DNA of 64,000 bases from Leifsonia sp. AG29 (GTDB taxonomy: Bacteria; Actinomycetota; Actinomycetes; Actinomycetales; Microbacteriaceae). The DNA lies in assembly GCF_009765225.1 (NCBI RefSeq), contig NZ_VMSF01000001.1, positions 372,001 through 436,000 on the forward strand, read 5' to 3'. Within the stretch, counting starts at the first letter, position 1. The number at the start of each line of letters is the position of its first letter. The notes under the pieces were generated by a model. The model did no database searches. It worked only from the letters and a program-made list of their open reading frames with translations, and was not told the origin of the DNA. Positions 8,285 to 16,238 of the stretch are shown here, piece by piece. The position numbers and the translations under genes were made by a program.

Positions 8285-9028
8285 ATGACCGACACGATCA
8301 CGATCAACGCCGACCTCGGAGAGTCGGTCGGCGTCCACTCGTTCGGCAATGACGACGCGCTCCTCCGGATCGTCGACACGGTGAACGTCGCCTGCGGCAT
8401 GCATGCCGGCGACCCGACCCAGATGGCGAGAACCGTGAGGGCCGCCGCGGCGGCCGGTGTGACGGTCGGAGCCCACCCCGGGCTCCCCGACATCGCCGGC
8501 TTCGGGCGGCGAGCGATGGCCATCACCCCTGAGGAGGCGCGCGACCTGGTCCGGTATCAGGTCGCCGCCCTCGTCGGGTTCCTCGACGCGCTCGGAGTCC
8601 CGCTCGACCACATCAAGCCCCACGGCGCGCTGTTCGGCATGACGTCGCGCGATGAGGCGTTGATGAACGGCGTGTGCGAGGTCGCCGCGCAATACGGCGT
8701 GCCCGTCTTCGGCGTGGCGGGGACAGCGCACGAAAGCGCGGCGGCCGCGGCGGGCGTGGGATTCGTCTCCGAGTTCTACGTCGACCTCGACTACGACGAG
8801 GACGGCAACCTCATCGTCGAACGCAACCCGCCCTCGAGGGATCCCGCAGAAGTGAAGAGGCGCGCCCGGCAGGCCGTGGTCGACGGCTCCCTGACGACTC
8901 GGGACGGGTCGGTGCTGCCCGTCCGCGTGCAATCCGTGTGCATCCACTCCGACACCTCGGATGCCGTCGCTTCGGCGACGGTCGTGCGGGAGGTCCTCGT
9001 GGATGCGGGGAGGTCCGCCGTCGTCTAG
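8285..9028 (+). CDS. LamB/YcsF family protein (5-oxoprolinase subunit A-like)
   Basis: 247 residues with the LamB/YcsF signatures: NADLGES near the N-terminus, NVACGMHAGDP, GAHPGLPD and HIKPHGAL. The family includes PxpA, which with PxpB and PxpC forms the ATP-dependent 5-oxoprolinase that opens pyroglutamate. No pxpB or pxpC is present in the window, so this copy either borrows partners encoded elsewhere or acts on a different lactam. Six nt separate it from the amidase; it is the last gene of the operon. Family firm, substrate unknown. Confidence 0.88.
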   Translation: MTDTITINADLGESVGVHSFGNDDALLRIVDTVNVACGMHAGDPTQMARTVRAAAAAGVTVGAHPGLPDIAGFGRRAMAITPEEARDLVRYQVAALVGFLDALGVPLDHIKPHGALFGMTSRDEALMNGVCEVAAQYGVPVFGVAGTAHESAAAAAGVGFVSEFYVDLDYDEDGNLIVERNPPSRDPAEVKRRARQAVVDGSLTTRDGSVLPVRVQSVCIHSDTSDAVASATVVREVLVDAGRSAVV

Positions 9029-9169
9029 GGCGGTGTCATCAAAGGGGCCAACCAGGAGAGATGGCCTGGGCCACGCCCCGCGGAGGCGGATATCGACACC
9101 GTTACTCAGGGGCTGCTGAAATCACCGCCGATGGTGGGATCGCCGTAGGCGGAACTTCGGTGTGGCGGA

Positions 9170-9406
9170 ACGATCGATGAGGCGGGTCTGGCCGGCAAGC
9201 TGCGTCCCGACCAGACCCGTCGTGGTGTCGTCGTGTCGCGGTATGCGGACTTGTGCGGTGGTCCCCGCGGGAACTGTAACCCTCAGTGAGTAGTGCTTGC
9301 CGATCTGCTTCCAGCTCACGTCGATCGGCCCATACGAGGTGGGGATGACGCCGTTGGCCCAGGTAAGGCTGCCGACGTGCGGTGCGACCGCGAAGGTCCT
9401 GTATCG
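9170..9406 (-). pseudogene. C-terminal remnant of an alpha-L-rhamnosidase
   Basis: A leftward frame in a 401-nt gap encodes GSLTWANGVIPTSYGPIDVS and, further on, VTVPAGTTAQVRIP, which closely resemble the C-terminal beta-sandwich of bacterial GH78 alpha-L-rhamnosidases. About 55-60 residues are recognisable. No upstream catalytic part exists: 24 nt beyond the homology the neighbouring VOC gene ends. The frame has no credible start, so this is a truncated relic. Both flanks (9029-9169 and 9407-9429) show nothing else. Confidence 0.6.
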
Positions 9407-9429
9407 CAGATAGAAAACTGATAACCAGC

Positions 9430-10326
9430 TCACCGGACGACGACGCGAACCGAGTTCGCCCACGGGTCGTCGAAGCCGACTGAGGCTCCGTCGTCGCGGG
9501 TCTGTACGCCGTAGTGCCGCATCCGCTCGGTGAGTTCGCCCAGATCGTCGGGGCGGGGAACTCGGATCTTGACCTCGCCGAGGCCGAGTGCTGGTGCACG
9601 ACGACCCGCGCCGCGGCTCTGCCAGGTGTTCATCGCCATGTGGTGGTGGTAGCCGCCTGCCGAGACGAAGAGCGCCGAGTTTCCCATCGATGCCGTCGCC
9701 TCGAAGCCGAGTCGGTGCACGTAGAACTCGCGTGCCGTCGCGACGTCGCCGACGGAGAGGTGCACGTGGCCGACGACCGCGTCACCGAACCGGCCGGAGA
9801 GCCCGTCGGACCCCGCGATTCCGCTCGCCTCCGCCAGCGCCGCACCACGCTCGGAGAGGTGCTCACGCAGAAACGCATTCGGATCGAGGTAGAGCGTGTC
9901 CATCTCCACTTGCCCGTGTGTCCAGCTCCACTGCGTCCGATCGCGATCCCAGTACAGCTCCACGCCGTTCCCCTCGGGGTCGGTGAAGTAGAACGCCTGC
10001 GACACCAGGTGGTCGGCACTGCCGGTGAACGTTCCCGGCGCGTGACGCGCGACCGAATACACCGCCGCGGCCAACGCCTCCTGGCTGTCGAACACGATCG
10101 CAGTGTGGAAGAGCCCGGCCTGACCGGGCGACGCGTGCTTGAGCTCCGGCGCGTGCTCCAGGATCACCAACGGTGTCGATCCGCGGCCCAGGATGACCCG
10201 GCCTCCCTCTGCGGCCAGCACGGAGAGCGTCACGGCGTCGCGGTAGTAGGCGGTCATCGCGTCGAGATCGGCGACGCGCAGGGTCACCGCGCCCATCGAG
10301 GAGTCGGCGGGAAGGAGTTCGGACAT
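9430..10326 (-). CDS. VOC family protein, catechol-2,3-dioxygenase-like
   Basis: 298 residues with two tandem vicinal-oxygen-chelate modules (about 10-120 and 165-298). Typical features are GAVTLRVADL and YFTDPEGNGVELYWDRD in the first and VGHVHLSVGDV and YHHHMAMNTW in the second. The architecture matches extradiol catechol dioxygenases of the CatE type; the iron ligands cannot be assigned by eye. The ATG at 10326 lacks a strong ribosome binding site; a GTG 12 nt upstream is an alternative. It follows the F420/NADP reductase-like gene on the same strand by 85 nt and is likely in the same MarR-controlled unit. Confidence 0.8.
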   Translation of the reverse strand: MSELLPADSSMGAVTLRVADLDAMTAYYRDAVTLSVLAAEGGRVILGRGSTPLVILEHAPELKHASPGQAGLFHTAIVFDSQEALAAAVYSVARHAPGTFTGSADHLVSQAFYFTDPEGNGVELYWDRDRTQWSWTHGQVEMDTLYLDPNAFLREHLSERGAALAEASGIAGSDGLSGRFGDAVVGHVHLSVGDVATAREFYVHRLGFEATASMGNSALFVSAGGYHHHMAMNTWQSRGAGRRAPALGLGEVKIRVPRPDDLGELTERMRHYGVQTRDDGASVGFDDPWANSVRVVVR

Positions 10327-10411
10327 GTCACTGCTCACATTCGGTGGTTCTCGGATGGTCGCGTCGGGGACGGCGGCTGTGAAGCACACCGCCCCCGACG
10401 CCGGGGGCCGT

Positions 10412-10981
10412 TCAGGCGGCGATGCCGAACCCGCCGGTCCAGGAGATGCTCTCACTGGCGGCCAGGCTGATCTGAAGGAAGCCGATCGCCTCGAGCTCGC
10501 GGGCGCGCTTGAGGGAACCGGCGTCGATGGTGCGGAGGCCGCCCGCCGTAACGAGCTCGGCCAGCGTCTTCTTGGCCGCGTCGTCGTCACCGGCGATGAG
10601 AACCGTGGTCGGCAGGCCGCCGACGGTCTTCGAGGTGAGGGTGGCCGCGAAGGTCGTGTTGAACGCCTTGAGCACGGTGGAGGCCGGGAGCTTCTCGGCG
10701 ATCACCGCGGCGGCGGAGCTGTCGGCCGGCACGACCAGCGAGTCGAAGGTCGCGAAGTCGAGCGGGTTGGTGATGTCGACGACGATCTTGCCGGCGAGCG
10801 CGTCGCCGTATGCGGCGATGACGGCGTCGACCTCGGGATAGGGCACGGCGAGCACGACGATGTCGCCATCGACGGTGCTGCCTTCCCGTCCCAGGTACTC
10901 GACCGTGGTGCCGCCGGACGCGATGGCACCTCCGATCGCGTTGGCCATGGAGCCCTTGCCGATGATCGAGACGGTGGTCAT
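10412..10981 (-). CDS. NADPH-dependent F420 reductase-like Rossmann protein
   Basis: 189 residues. The N-terminal dinucleotide motif IGKGSMANAIG, the segments VVLAVPYPEV and VDITNPLDF, and the LKAFNTTFA stretch are typical of the F420-dependent NADP oxidoreductase family, which moves hydride between NADPH and a flavin-type cofactor. AAGGAAA precedes the ATG by 5 nt. Divergent from a MarR regulator across two operator-like repeats, so probably repressed by it. Members are often annotated only as NAD(P)-binding; the true cofactor partner is unproven. Confidence 0.8.
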   Translation of the reverse strand: MTTVSIIGKGSMANAIGGAIASGGTTVEYLGREGSTVDGDIVVLAVPYPEVDAVIAAYGDALAGKIVVDITNPLDFATFDSLVVPADSSAAAVIAEKLPASTVLKAFNTTFAATLTSKTVGGLPTTVLIAGDDDAAKKTLAELVTAGGLRTIDAGSLKRARELEAIGFLQISLAASESISWTGGFGIAA

Positions 10982-11006
10982 GTGATTTCCTTTCCCAGCC
11001 GAAGCC

Positions 11007-11057
11007 TTTAGTTGAATCTTCAAGTAATGGTAGACCTGTTTAGTTGAAGCGTCAAGT
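11007..11057. promoter_or_regulatory. Tandem MarR-type operators
   Basis: Two 19-bp copies, TTTAGTTGAATCTTCAAGT (11007-11025) and TTTAGTTGAAGCGTCAAGT (11039-11057), match at 17 of 19 positions and lie 32 bp apart, about three helical turns. Each contains an inverted repeat TTGA-N4-TCAA. They fill the 96-bp gap between the reductase-like gene and marR. A -10 element TACACT (11065-11070) follows, 7 nt before the marR ATG at 11078, suggesting a leaderless, autoregulated marR transcript. Confidence 0.8.
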
Positions 11058-11077
11058 TGTTTGCTACACTGGTTCCC

Positions 11078-11590
11078 ATGAGCGACGAGACCGAGGTGAC
11101 TGCGGGTGCGCGCGAGGCGTGGCTCGGCCTGATCGCACTGACTCAGTTGCTTCCCCCGCTGCTGGACAGTGAGGCGTCGCGAGAGTCGGCGTCGAATCAC
11201 TACGAATACTTCGTTCTCTCTCGCCTCGCCGATGAGCCGACCCACCGGATGCGTCTCAGCGCGCTCGCGGCGGCCACCAACGCCTCGATGTCGCGTCTCA
11301 GCCACGTGATGACCCGGCTCGAAGGCCGCGGCCTTGTGGCCCGTGTGCCGTGCGAGGAGGATGGGCGGGCGACGAACGCGGTGCTCACCGAAGACGGCGC
11401 GAAACTGGTGGCGACCGCGGCTCCCGGCCACCTGGAGGCCGTGCGGGAGCGCCTGCTTTCGGCGCTGACCGCGAGTCAGATCGCGCAATTGGGTGAGATC
11501 TCAACCGCCCTGCTCGGTGTGATCGATCCCTCCCGCCGCCCGAGCGACGCGTGCACTCCGATCGTCGCCGCCGCATCCGCAGCCGTCTGA
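11078..11590 (+). CDS. MarR family transcriptional regulator
   Basis: 170 residues with a MarR winged helix: RMRLSALAAATNASMSRLS as helix-turn-helix (about 60-80), then VMTRLEGRGLVARV and the wing CEEDGRATNAVLTEDG. The ATG at 11078 lies 7 nt after TACACT and has no Shine-Dalgarno sequence; an in-frame TTG at 11057 would put the start inside the operator and is rejected. It probably represses the divergent reductase-VOC genes and itself through the two repeats at 11007-11057. Confidence 0.9.
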   Translation: MSDETEVTAGAREAWLGLIALTQLLPPLLDSEASRESASNHYEYFVLSRLADEPTHRMRLSALAAATNASMSRLSHVMTRLEGRGLVARVPCEEDGRATNAVLTEDGAKLVATAAPGHLEAVRERLLSALTASQIAQLGEISTALLGVIDPSRRPSDACTPIVAAASAAV

Positions 11591-11886
11591 CCTGAGGCGC
11601 GGGGCGACCGCGATCAGTCCGGGCGTCCGCCGGTAGCCGGTGCCGGCCAGGCGACCGCTGCGGCGGTCGACGCGGTCGTCCCGACGCGAAGTGTCGGCTG
11701 CGCGTTCAAGCGACAGTTTGCGGTGGTGTCGAAAACGAACACGCTGAGCCTTTGCTGAGTGACTGCTCGCGCTCACGCGCGTACTCTCCCTCCCGAAAAC
11801 CCAGACCGCCGGAAACGCTTCATCCGATTGCTCGCTCGCTGCTTCTGCAGGGTGACCCGTCGGGCGGCTGGAGGGGGAAGAGGGCG
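11591..11886. other. Intergenic stretch without a recognisable gene
   Basis: 296 nt between marR and the next small gene. Frames here lack ribosome binding sites and resemble nothing I know. Only the last 20 nt (a purine-rich GGAGGGGGAAGAGGG) has a clear job, as ribosome binding site of the gene at 11887. Confidence 0.5.
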
Positions 11887-12126
11887 ATGGTCCTGTGGCG
11901 GCTTGATGACTTTGAGATGCGGGGGCGGCATTTCACCCTGTACGGAGGCGGGTCCTTCGTTCTTTTCGAGGAACACGGCGAAGAAGCGGAGGGCCTCGGC
12001 ACCATCATCCCCAAGGATGACGGTTTCGAGGTGGCCGTGTGGTGGAGACCCGAAGTGACGATGATCGCCTCGACGCTTCCGGAAGCGATCCGCAAGCTCG
12101 TCGAGGTTGCGGATGCTGACGGCTGA
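11887..12126 (+). CDS. Small conserved protein, paralogue of the gene at 26988-27254
   Basis: 79 residues, no membrane segment. The segment from GRHFTLYGGG through FEEHGEE and ending STLPEAIRKLVEV aligns by eye with the 88-aa protein at 26988-27254 (GRSYTLYAFG, YEEFGDE, TTLEEATTALLLV), so the two are paralogues of one small family. The purine-rich ribosome binding site (GGAGGGGGAAGAGGG) upstream of the ATG supports translation. I do not recognise a named domain. Alternating polar and hydrophobic residues with two tryptophans suggest a small beta-rich fold. Confidence 0.7.
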   Translation: MVLWRLDDFEMRGRHFTLYGGGSFVLFEEHGEEAEGLGTIIPKDDGFEVAVWWRPEVTMIASTLPEAIRKLVEVADADG

Positions 12127-12141
12127 TCGCGGCACGGCGAC

Positions 12142-12169
12142 GGTGCCGTGGGGACGTGACCACGGCACC
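12142..12169. terminator. Bidirectional stem-loop between convergent genes
   Basis: A perfect 10-bp stem, GGTGCCGTGG (12142-12151) and CCACGGCACC (12160-12169), with an 8-nt loop, sits in the 53-nt gap between the gene ending at 12126 and the convergent DUF389 gene ending at 12180. There is no T-run, as is common for actinobacterial hairpin terminators. Confidence 0.6.
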
Positions 12170-12179
12170 TGACGAGCGT

Positions 12180-13136
12180 TCAGCCCGTGCCGTGCTGCTG
12201 CCCGGTGATCGTCTGCGCTGCGCGCCGTCGCTGGTTCACGCGCTGCGCGATCAGGGTCGCCACCCCGCCGAGGGTGATCGCGGCGAGGTTGATGACCAAC
12301 TGGATGAGCGCACCGACGGACTGCTCGGTCGCCCCGTAGGCGAGGGCGACGGCGGCGTTCGCGGCGGCCGGAATCGTGGTCACCGAGATCAGCACCCCGA
12401 TGAGCGCGCCCGACTTCGCGGTCGACAGAGACAGCAGGCCGGCGATTCCGGCGAGGAGGCCGATCACCCAGCTGAGCGCGTTCGGCCTCCAGATGAAGTC
12501 GGTCAGCGGCCTGGAGTGCAGCAGATCGGCAGGCGACATCAGGTGGAGCGCGGTGAGGAGCAAGGTGAACAGGATGGTGATCGCAATGGCGACCGCGAAT
12601 CCGACGGCGAGGGCCAGGAGGGATTGAGCGATCATCCGACGGTGCCACCGCACGAGGCCCACCGAGAGCGCAGCGAGCGGGCCGAAGTCCGGGCCGACGA
12701 CCATGGCGCCGACGATGAGGATGGGTTCGTCGAAGACCACGCCGATCGCAGCGATCATGGTGGCGACGGACATGAACGTCAGGAAGGTGGGGGAGAGGCT
12801 GGTCTCCTCGTGTGTCCGCTGCTCGATCTCTTGCCACACGACCGCGTCAGCAGCGTGGCCGGGGGCGGCGCGGCTCGCGCGCTTCGCCCCATCCGAGATC
12901 TCGATGCCGATGTCGTCGACGGAGATCGAGCCCTCGTGCTGCACCCCGAGTCGCTGAAGCCGGTCGAGCAGGGTGCTCAGCCCTTCGCGGGCGACATCGC
13001 AGAGCACCAGGTCGCCGGCAGGACGGGTAGCGGCCTTCGGGATGCGCACGATGTTGGTCGTCGCAACGTCGTCCTGGAGGGTCGTGAGCACCTGGTCGAC
13101 GAGGGTGGCGGGGGCGATGATTCGCAGGTGCTGCAC
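12180..13136 (-). CDS. DUF389 family membrane protein
   Basis: 318 residues. A soluble N-terminal region of about 110 residues is followed by about seven membrane segments, with the DUF389 hallmarks EPILIVGAMVVGPDFGPLAA and WVIGLLAGIAGLLSL. The family has no established biochemical function. I place the start at the GTG at 13136 (protein begins VQHLRIIAPATL), matching the usual N-terminus of the family; a longer frame to 13247 would add a proline/arginine-rich, non-conserved leader. Convergent with the small gene to its left. Confidence 0.85.
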   Translation of the reverse strand: MQHLRIIAPATLVDQVLTTLQDDVATTNIVRIPKAATRPAGDLVLCDVAREGLSTLLDRLQRLGVQHEGSISVDDIGIEISDGAKRASRAAPGHAADAVVWQEIEQRTHEETSLSPTFLTFMSVATMIAAIGVVFDEPILIVGAMVVGPDFGPLAALSVGLVRWHRRMIAQSLLALAVGFAVAIAITILFTLLLTALHLMSPADLLHSRPLTDFIWRPNALSWVIGLLAGIAGLLSLSTAKSGALIGVLISVTTIPAAANAAVALAYGATEQSVGALIQLVINLAAITLGGVATLIAQRVNQRRRAAQTITGQQHGTG

Positions 13137-13224
13137 GTGGCCAGTGTCGCCGGAATCGAGCCGCGGGTCTGGCGATCGAGGGCGTGTCGGGGAACGCGGC
13201 CGGTCGGGGCAGTGCGGGAGCGCG

Positions 13225-14088
13225 TCAGCGAGCGTTGCGTTCCACATCCTCGCTGGACGCAGCGGATGTGTCCGTCATCTGCGCGAGCCCGGCGAGCATC
13301 CGGAGCTTCTCGTCGCTCTCGCTTCCCGCGTCTGGGTAGTACACCACGAGGATCACGCCGTCGACGGGGAGCTTGTCGCGGTGCAACTGCAACTCTCCGA
13401 CCAGCGGATGGTCGATGAGTGCCGTTCCACCCTCCAGGTTGTGGACATCGTGGCGCGCCCACAGGGAGCGGAAGCGCTCACTGGAGATGGCGAGCTCCCC
13501 GACCAGTTCCACGAACCGGGCGTCGTCGACGTCGTCCGCGATGTTGGCGCGGAGCGCGGCGACGATCCCCGCCGTCGCCGCGGCCCAGTCGCGTTGGAAC
13601 GCCTGCTCCTCCGGGTCGAGGAGCAGCGAGCGCAGCCGGTTGTACCCGGGGCGCAGCCGTGGTGACAGCGCGACCGCGAGGTCGTTGGAGGCGAGCACAT
13701 CGAACGAGCGACCCTCGATGAATGCGGGCACCCCGATCGTGGCCAGGAGGTGGTCCAGCCGCTCCGGCACGCGCTCCTCCCTGCGCCGGCGGGACGGGCG
13801 CGGTTTGTCGGAGCCGAGACCGAGCAGGTAGGCGCGCTCGACCTCGTCGAGCTGCAGGACGCGGGCCAGCGAATCGAGCACCTGGACGGACGGATGGGCG
13901 TCCCTCCCGCGCTCGAGACGGAGGTAGTAGTCGGCGCTGATGCCGGCGAGGAGCGCCACCTCTTCCCGGCGGAGTCCCGGGACGCGCCGGTTGTCGCCCG
14001 CGGGAAGGCCCGCTTGGGCGGGCGTGACGAGGTCGCGGCGCGCCCGCAGGTATGCGCCGAGCCGGTTCGTCCTGTCCTCATCGGTCAC
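13225..14088 (-). CDS. XRE-type regulator with MmyB ligand-binding domain
   Basis: 287 residues. An N-terminal helix-turn-helix of the MmyB-type XRE group (VPGLRREEVALLAGISADYY followed by LERGRD, about residues 37-63) leads into the MmyB-like domain, with a typical NRLRSLLLDP segment. Starts with GTG; a -10-like TAGCGT (reverse strand, 14100-14095) lies 6 nt upstream with no Shine-Dalgarno sequence, suggesting a leaderless mRNA. Such regulators usually control an adjacent SDR oxidoreductase, and one (14241) is divergently placed here. Confidence 0.9.
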   Translation of the reverse strand: MTDEDRTNRLGAYLRARRDLVTPAQAGLPAGDNRRVPGLRREEVALLAGISADYYLRLERGRDAHPSVQVLDSLARVLQLDEVERAYLLGLGSDKPRPSRRRREERVPERLDHLLATIGVPAFIEGRSFDVLASNDLAVALSPRLRPGYNRLRSLLLDPEEQAFQRDWAAATAGIVAALRANIADDVDDARFVELVGELAISSERFRSLWARHDVHNLEGGTALIDHPLVGELQLHRDKLPVDGVILVVYYPDAGSESDEKLRMLAGLAQMTDTSAASSEDVERNAR

Positions 14089-14240
14089 GCTGCAACGCTA
14101 GCCCGGCCGTGCAACGCCCGGGGATGCCCTGGTGGACCCCCGGCTCGACGGGACTCTGCCGCGGCCGCCGGAGCAGCCGCACACTCGGTGACGGGTCCGG
14201 TGAGTCGCCGGGCCGATCACCCCGGAAAGGCACACATCCC

Positions 14241-14984
14241 ATGGATATCAGCGCACGCACCGTCTTCATCGTTGGCGGCACCTCCGGCATCGGCCGGGAG
14301 CTCGCCCGCCGGTTCGCCGCGGCCGGAAGCACCGTCGTGATCGGCGGTCGCGACGACACCGCCCTCGCCGAGCTGGCGGCGGAGGGCTTCGGCACGGTCC
14401 GCGTCGACGTGACCGACTCGACGTCGGCCGCGGAGGCGCGCGACGCCGTGCTCGCCGCCCATCCTGAACTGGACACCGTCGTGACGATGTCCGGCGTCAT
14501 GCTGCTGGAGGACCTGCGCGACCCCGCGCACTTCTCTGCGACGGAGGTGACCATCGACACCAACCTGCTCGGCACCATCCGCATCATCGACGCGTTCACG
14601 CCGCACCTGATCGCCCGCGGCGGAGGGACCATCGTCACGGTGACCTCCGGGATCGCGTACCTCCCGTTCCCGCCGATGGCCAGTTACGCCGCCTCCAAGG
14701 CCGCCGTGCACGCCTACTCCGAAGCTCTGCGCGTGCAACTCGCCGGCAACGGCATCGACGTAGTGGAGCTCGTGCCCCCTGCGGTCGCCACCGGCGGCCA
14801 GGAGAACGTGAACCCGCAAGCCCAGCCCCTCGACGCCTTCGCGACCGAGGTCATGGATCTGCTTTCGCTCGAACCCACGCCGAACCAGATCCTGGTGCAG
14901 GGAGTGCAGATGCACCGCTGGGCGGAGAAGAACGGGACCTATGACGGGCTGGTCGCGCAGCGGGCGCAGATGCTGCGGAAGTGA
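14241..14984 (+). CDS. Short-chain dehydrogenase/reductase
   Basis: 247 residues. Cofactor motif GGTSGIGRE (about 12-20), catalytic serine in TVTSGIAYLP and the YAASK active-site Tyr-Lys pair are all present. The sequence resembles the DltE-like SDR group, of unknown substrate. The ATG at 14241 has GGAAAGG upstream. Divergent from the MmyB-type regulator with 152 bp between them, a pairing seen often in actinobacteria, so it is the probable target of that regulator. Confidence 0.88.
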   Translation: MDISARTVFIVGGTSGIGRELARRFAAAGSTVVIGGRDDTALAELAAEGFGTVRVDVTDSTSAAEARDAVLAAHPELDTVVTMSGVMLLEDLRDPAHFSATEVTIDTNLLGTIRIIDAFTPHLIARGGGTIVTVTSGIAYLPFPPMASYAASKAAVHAYSEALRVQLAGNGIDVVELVPPAVATGGQENVNPQAQPLDAFATEVMDLLSLEPTPNQILVQGVQMHRWAEKNGTYDGLVAQRAQMLRK

Positions 14985-15002
14985 GGTGCCCCAGCCGGCC
15001 GG

Positions 15003-15512
15003 CTATGTGAAGCGGTGTTCGGCTGATGGACGAATGTGCTCCTTCAAACCTCCCAAGATGAGGGCCCAGCCGCGGGTGAAGGCGCCGCCCCGGTAACCGC
15101 CGGGCAGCGCGCACGCCGCGCTGAGTTGTTCTTCGGTCAGTTTCTCCCAGCCGCGGTGCTCGACCTCGACCCGGGTCAGGTTCGGTCCCAGGGCGACGAA
15201 GCGAAGCTCCACCTCGGTCGGTTCCCCGGTCACGTTCCACGTCATCGTGAAGCCGGAGGGCTCGCGCCAGTCGAGGATGACGCCCCAGTCGTGCTCGCTG
15301 CCGTCGTGCCAGTGTTCGGTCACGCGACCGCCCGTGGCCCGGTCGACCGTGATTCTGCTGATGCGATCGCGACCACCCAACGAGAACGGGTCGAGCGGCC
15401 ACCAGGCGGCGAGCTCTCGAACGAAGACGTCGAACGTGTGCTCGAGCGTGCTCTCGACGGAGACAGCCTGCCGGACCGGCGGCCTCCGGAAGTCCAGGAC
15501 CTCACCGGTCAC
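15003..15512 (-). CDS. SRPBCC (AHSA1-type) domain protein
   Basis: 169 residues of the START/Bet v 1-like fold: an N-terminal strand QAVSVESTLEHTFDVFV, a central WGVILDWREPSGFTMTW and a C-terminal helix GWALILGGLKEHI. The role of these proteins is unknown; they are thought to bind small hydrophobic ligands. Starts with GTG, overlapping the upstream ArsR gene by 11 nt, so the two are translationally coupled. Last gene of the VOC-ArsR-SRPBCC operon, convergent with the SDR gene. Confidence 0.82.
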   Translation of the reverse strand: MTGEVLDFRRPPVRQAVSVESTLEHTFDVFVRELAAWWPLDPFSLGGRDRISRITVDRATGGRVTEHWHDGSEHDWGVILDWREPSGFTMTWNVTGEPTEVELRFVALGPNLTRVEVEHRGWEKLTEEQLSAACALPGGYRGGAFTRGWALILGGLKEHIRPSAEHRFT

Positions 15513-15840
15513 GGTCGGACTCCACGAGCGCCTTCGCAGCGGTCAGCGCGCTGCCCCAGATCCCTTCGAGCTCGGCACGCAAGGCCGACAAGCCCTCCTG
15601 CCGAGCGCGATACAGCCGGCGGGTGCCGACCCGCCTTTCGGTCACGAGTCCCGCCTCCTTCAGCACGGTCAGGTGCTGGCTGACGCCCGGGCGCGTGATC
15701 TCGAACTCGGCCGCGATCTGCCCGGCGGACAACTCGTCGTTCGCGACGAGGCGCAGGATGGCTCGACGGTGCGATGCGGCGAGGGCCCGCAGGACCGCGT
15801 CTGTGTCGTCGTCCGCGGACGATGCTGCGGCCGCGGTCAC
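15502..15840 (-). CDS. ArsR family regulator
   Basis: 112 residues with the ArsR winged helix: HRRAILRLVANDELSAGQIA, then RPGVSQHLTVLKEAGLV and the wing RRVGTRRLYRA. There is no CxC metal motif in helix 5, so it is not a classical metal sensor. The GTG start overlaps the upstream VOC stop (GTGA). Sits between a VOC and an SRPBCC gene; ArsR-SRPBCC pairs are common in actinobacteria. Probably autoregulates the operon through the GTTAG repeats at 16207-16238. Confidence 0.88.
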   Translation of the reverse strand: MTAAAASSADDDTDAVLRALAASHRRAILRLVANDELSAGQIAAEFEITRPGVSQHLTVLKEAGLVTERRVGTRRLYRARQEGLSALRAELEGIWGSALTAAKALVESDRDR

Positions 15841-16193
15841 GCCCAGAGACCGACCGGGTTGCCGTCAGGGTCGCCGGCGACGGCGAACGACCCATACCCC
15901 TCGGGCAGTTCAGCGGGTTCTGCGATCCGCGAGCCGCCCAGTGCGACTGCTCGATCCAGGGTGGCGGCGAGATCGTCGACGCGGACGTAGAACTTGACGC
16001 CGGTGTCCGTCCCGTCCATCGAGGGCCCGATGCCGCCCGAGACCTGGATCGGCTCGGACACGGTGTCCACGAGCGCGTAGCCGCCCATCGCGGGGTCGGC
16101 CTCGGCATTCCATCCGAACAGTTCCGAGTAGAAGCGCTGCGCCCGCTCGTGATCGCGGCTGATGATCTCCACCATCGCTATCGGGTTCCCCAT
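15837..16193 (-). CDS. Single-domain VOC family protein
   Basis: 118 residues, one glyoxalase/bleomycin-resistance module: PIAMVEIISRDHERAQRFYSE at the N-terminus and FAVAGDPDGNPVGLW at the C-terminus, characteristic of the glyoxalase-like group. Substrate unknown. AAGGAGG lies 6 nt before the ATG. First gene of the three-gene operon with ArsR and SRPBCC, whose coding regions overlap. The promoter region upstream contains repeated GTTAG elements. Confidence 0.85.
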   Translation of the reverse strand: MGNPIAMVEIISRDHERAQRFYSELFGWNAEADPAMGGYALVDTVSEPIQVSGGIGPSMDGTDTGVKFYVRVDDLAATLDRAVALGGSRIAEPAELPEGYGSFAVAGDPDGNPVGLWA

Positions 16194-16206
16194 GATGACC
16201 TCCTTA

Positions 16207-16238
16207 GTTAGCGTGTGCTTACGTTAGCAGACTCTAAC
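16207..16238. promoter_or_regulatory. Candidate ArsR operator, three GTTAG elements
   Basis: GTTAG at 16207-16211, GTTAG at 16223-16227 and CTAAC at 16234-16238; the last two form an inverted repeat with a 6-bp spacer, and the first is a direct repeat 16 bp away. It lies 14-45 nt upstream of the VOC gene of the ArsR operon, where a repressor should act. The stop codon of the next gene upstream lies inside it. Confidence 0.45.

Noticed and set aside
11057-11077. Upstream TTG start for MarR
   Set aside because: It would lie in the operator and upstream of the -10 hexamer TACACT.
14993-15004. AGCCGGCCGGCT as terminator
   Set aside because: A perfect palindrome but without a loop, and it overlaps the stop codon of the SRPBCC gene; too short to call a terminator.
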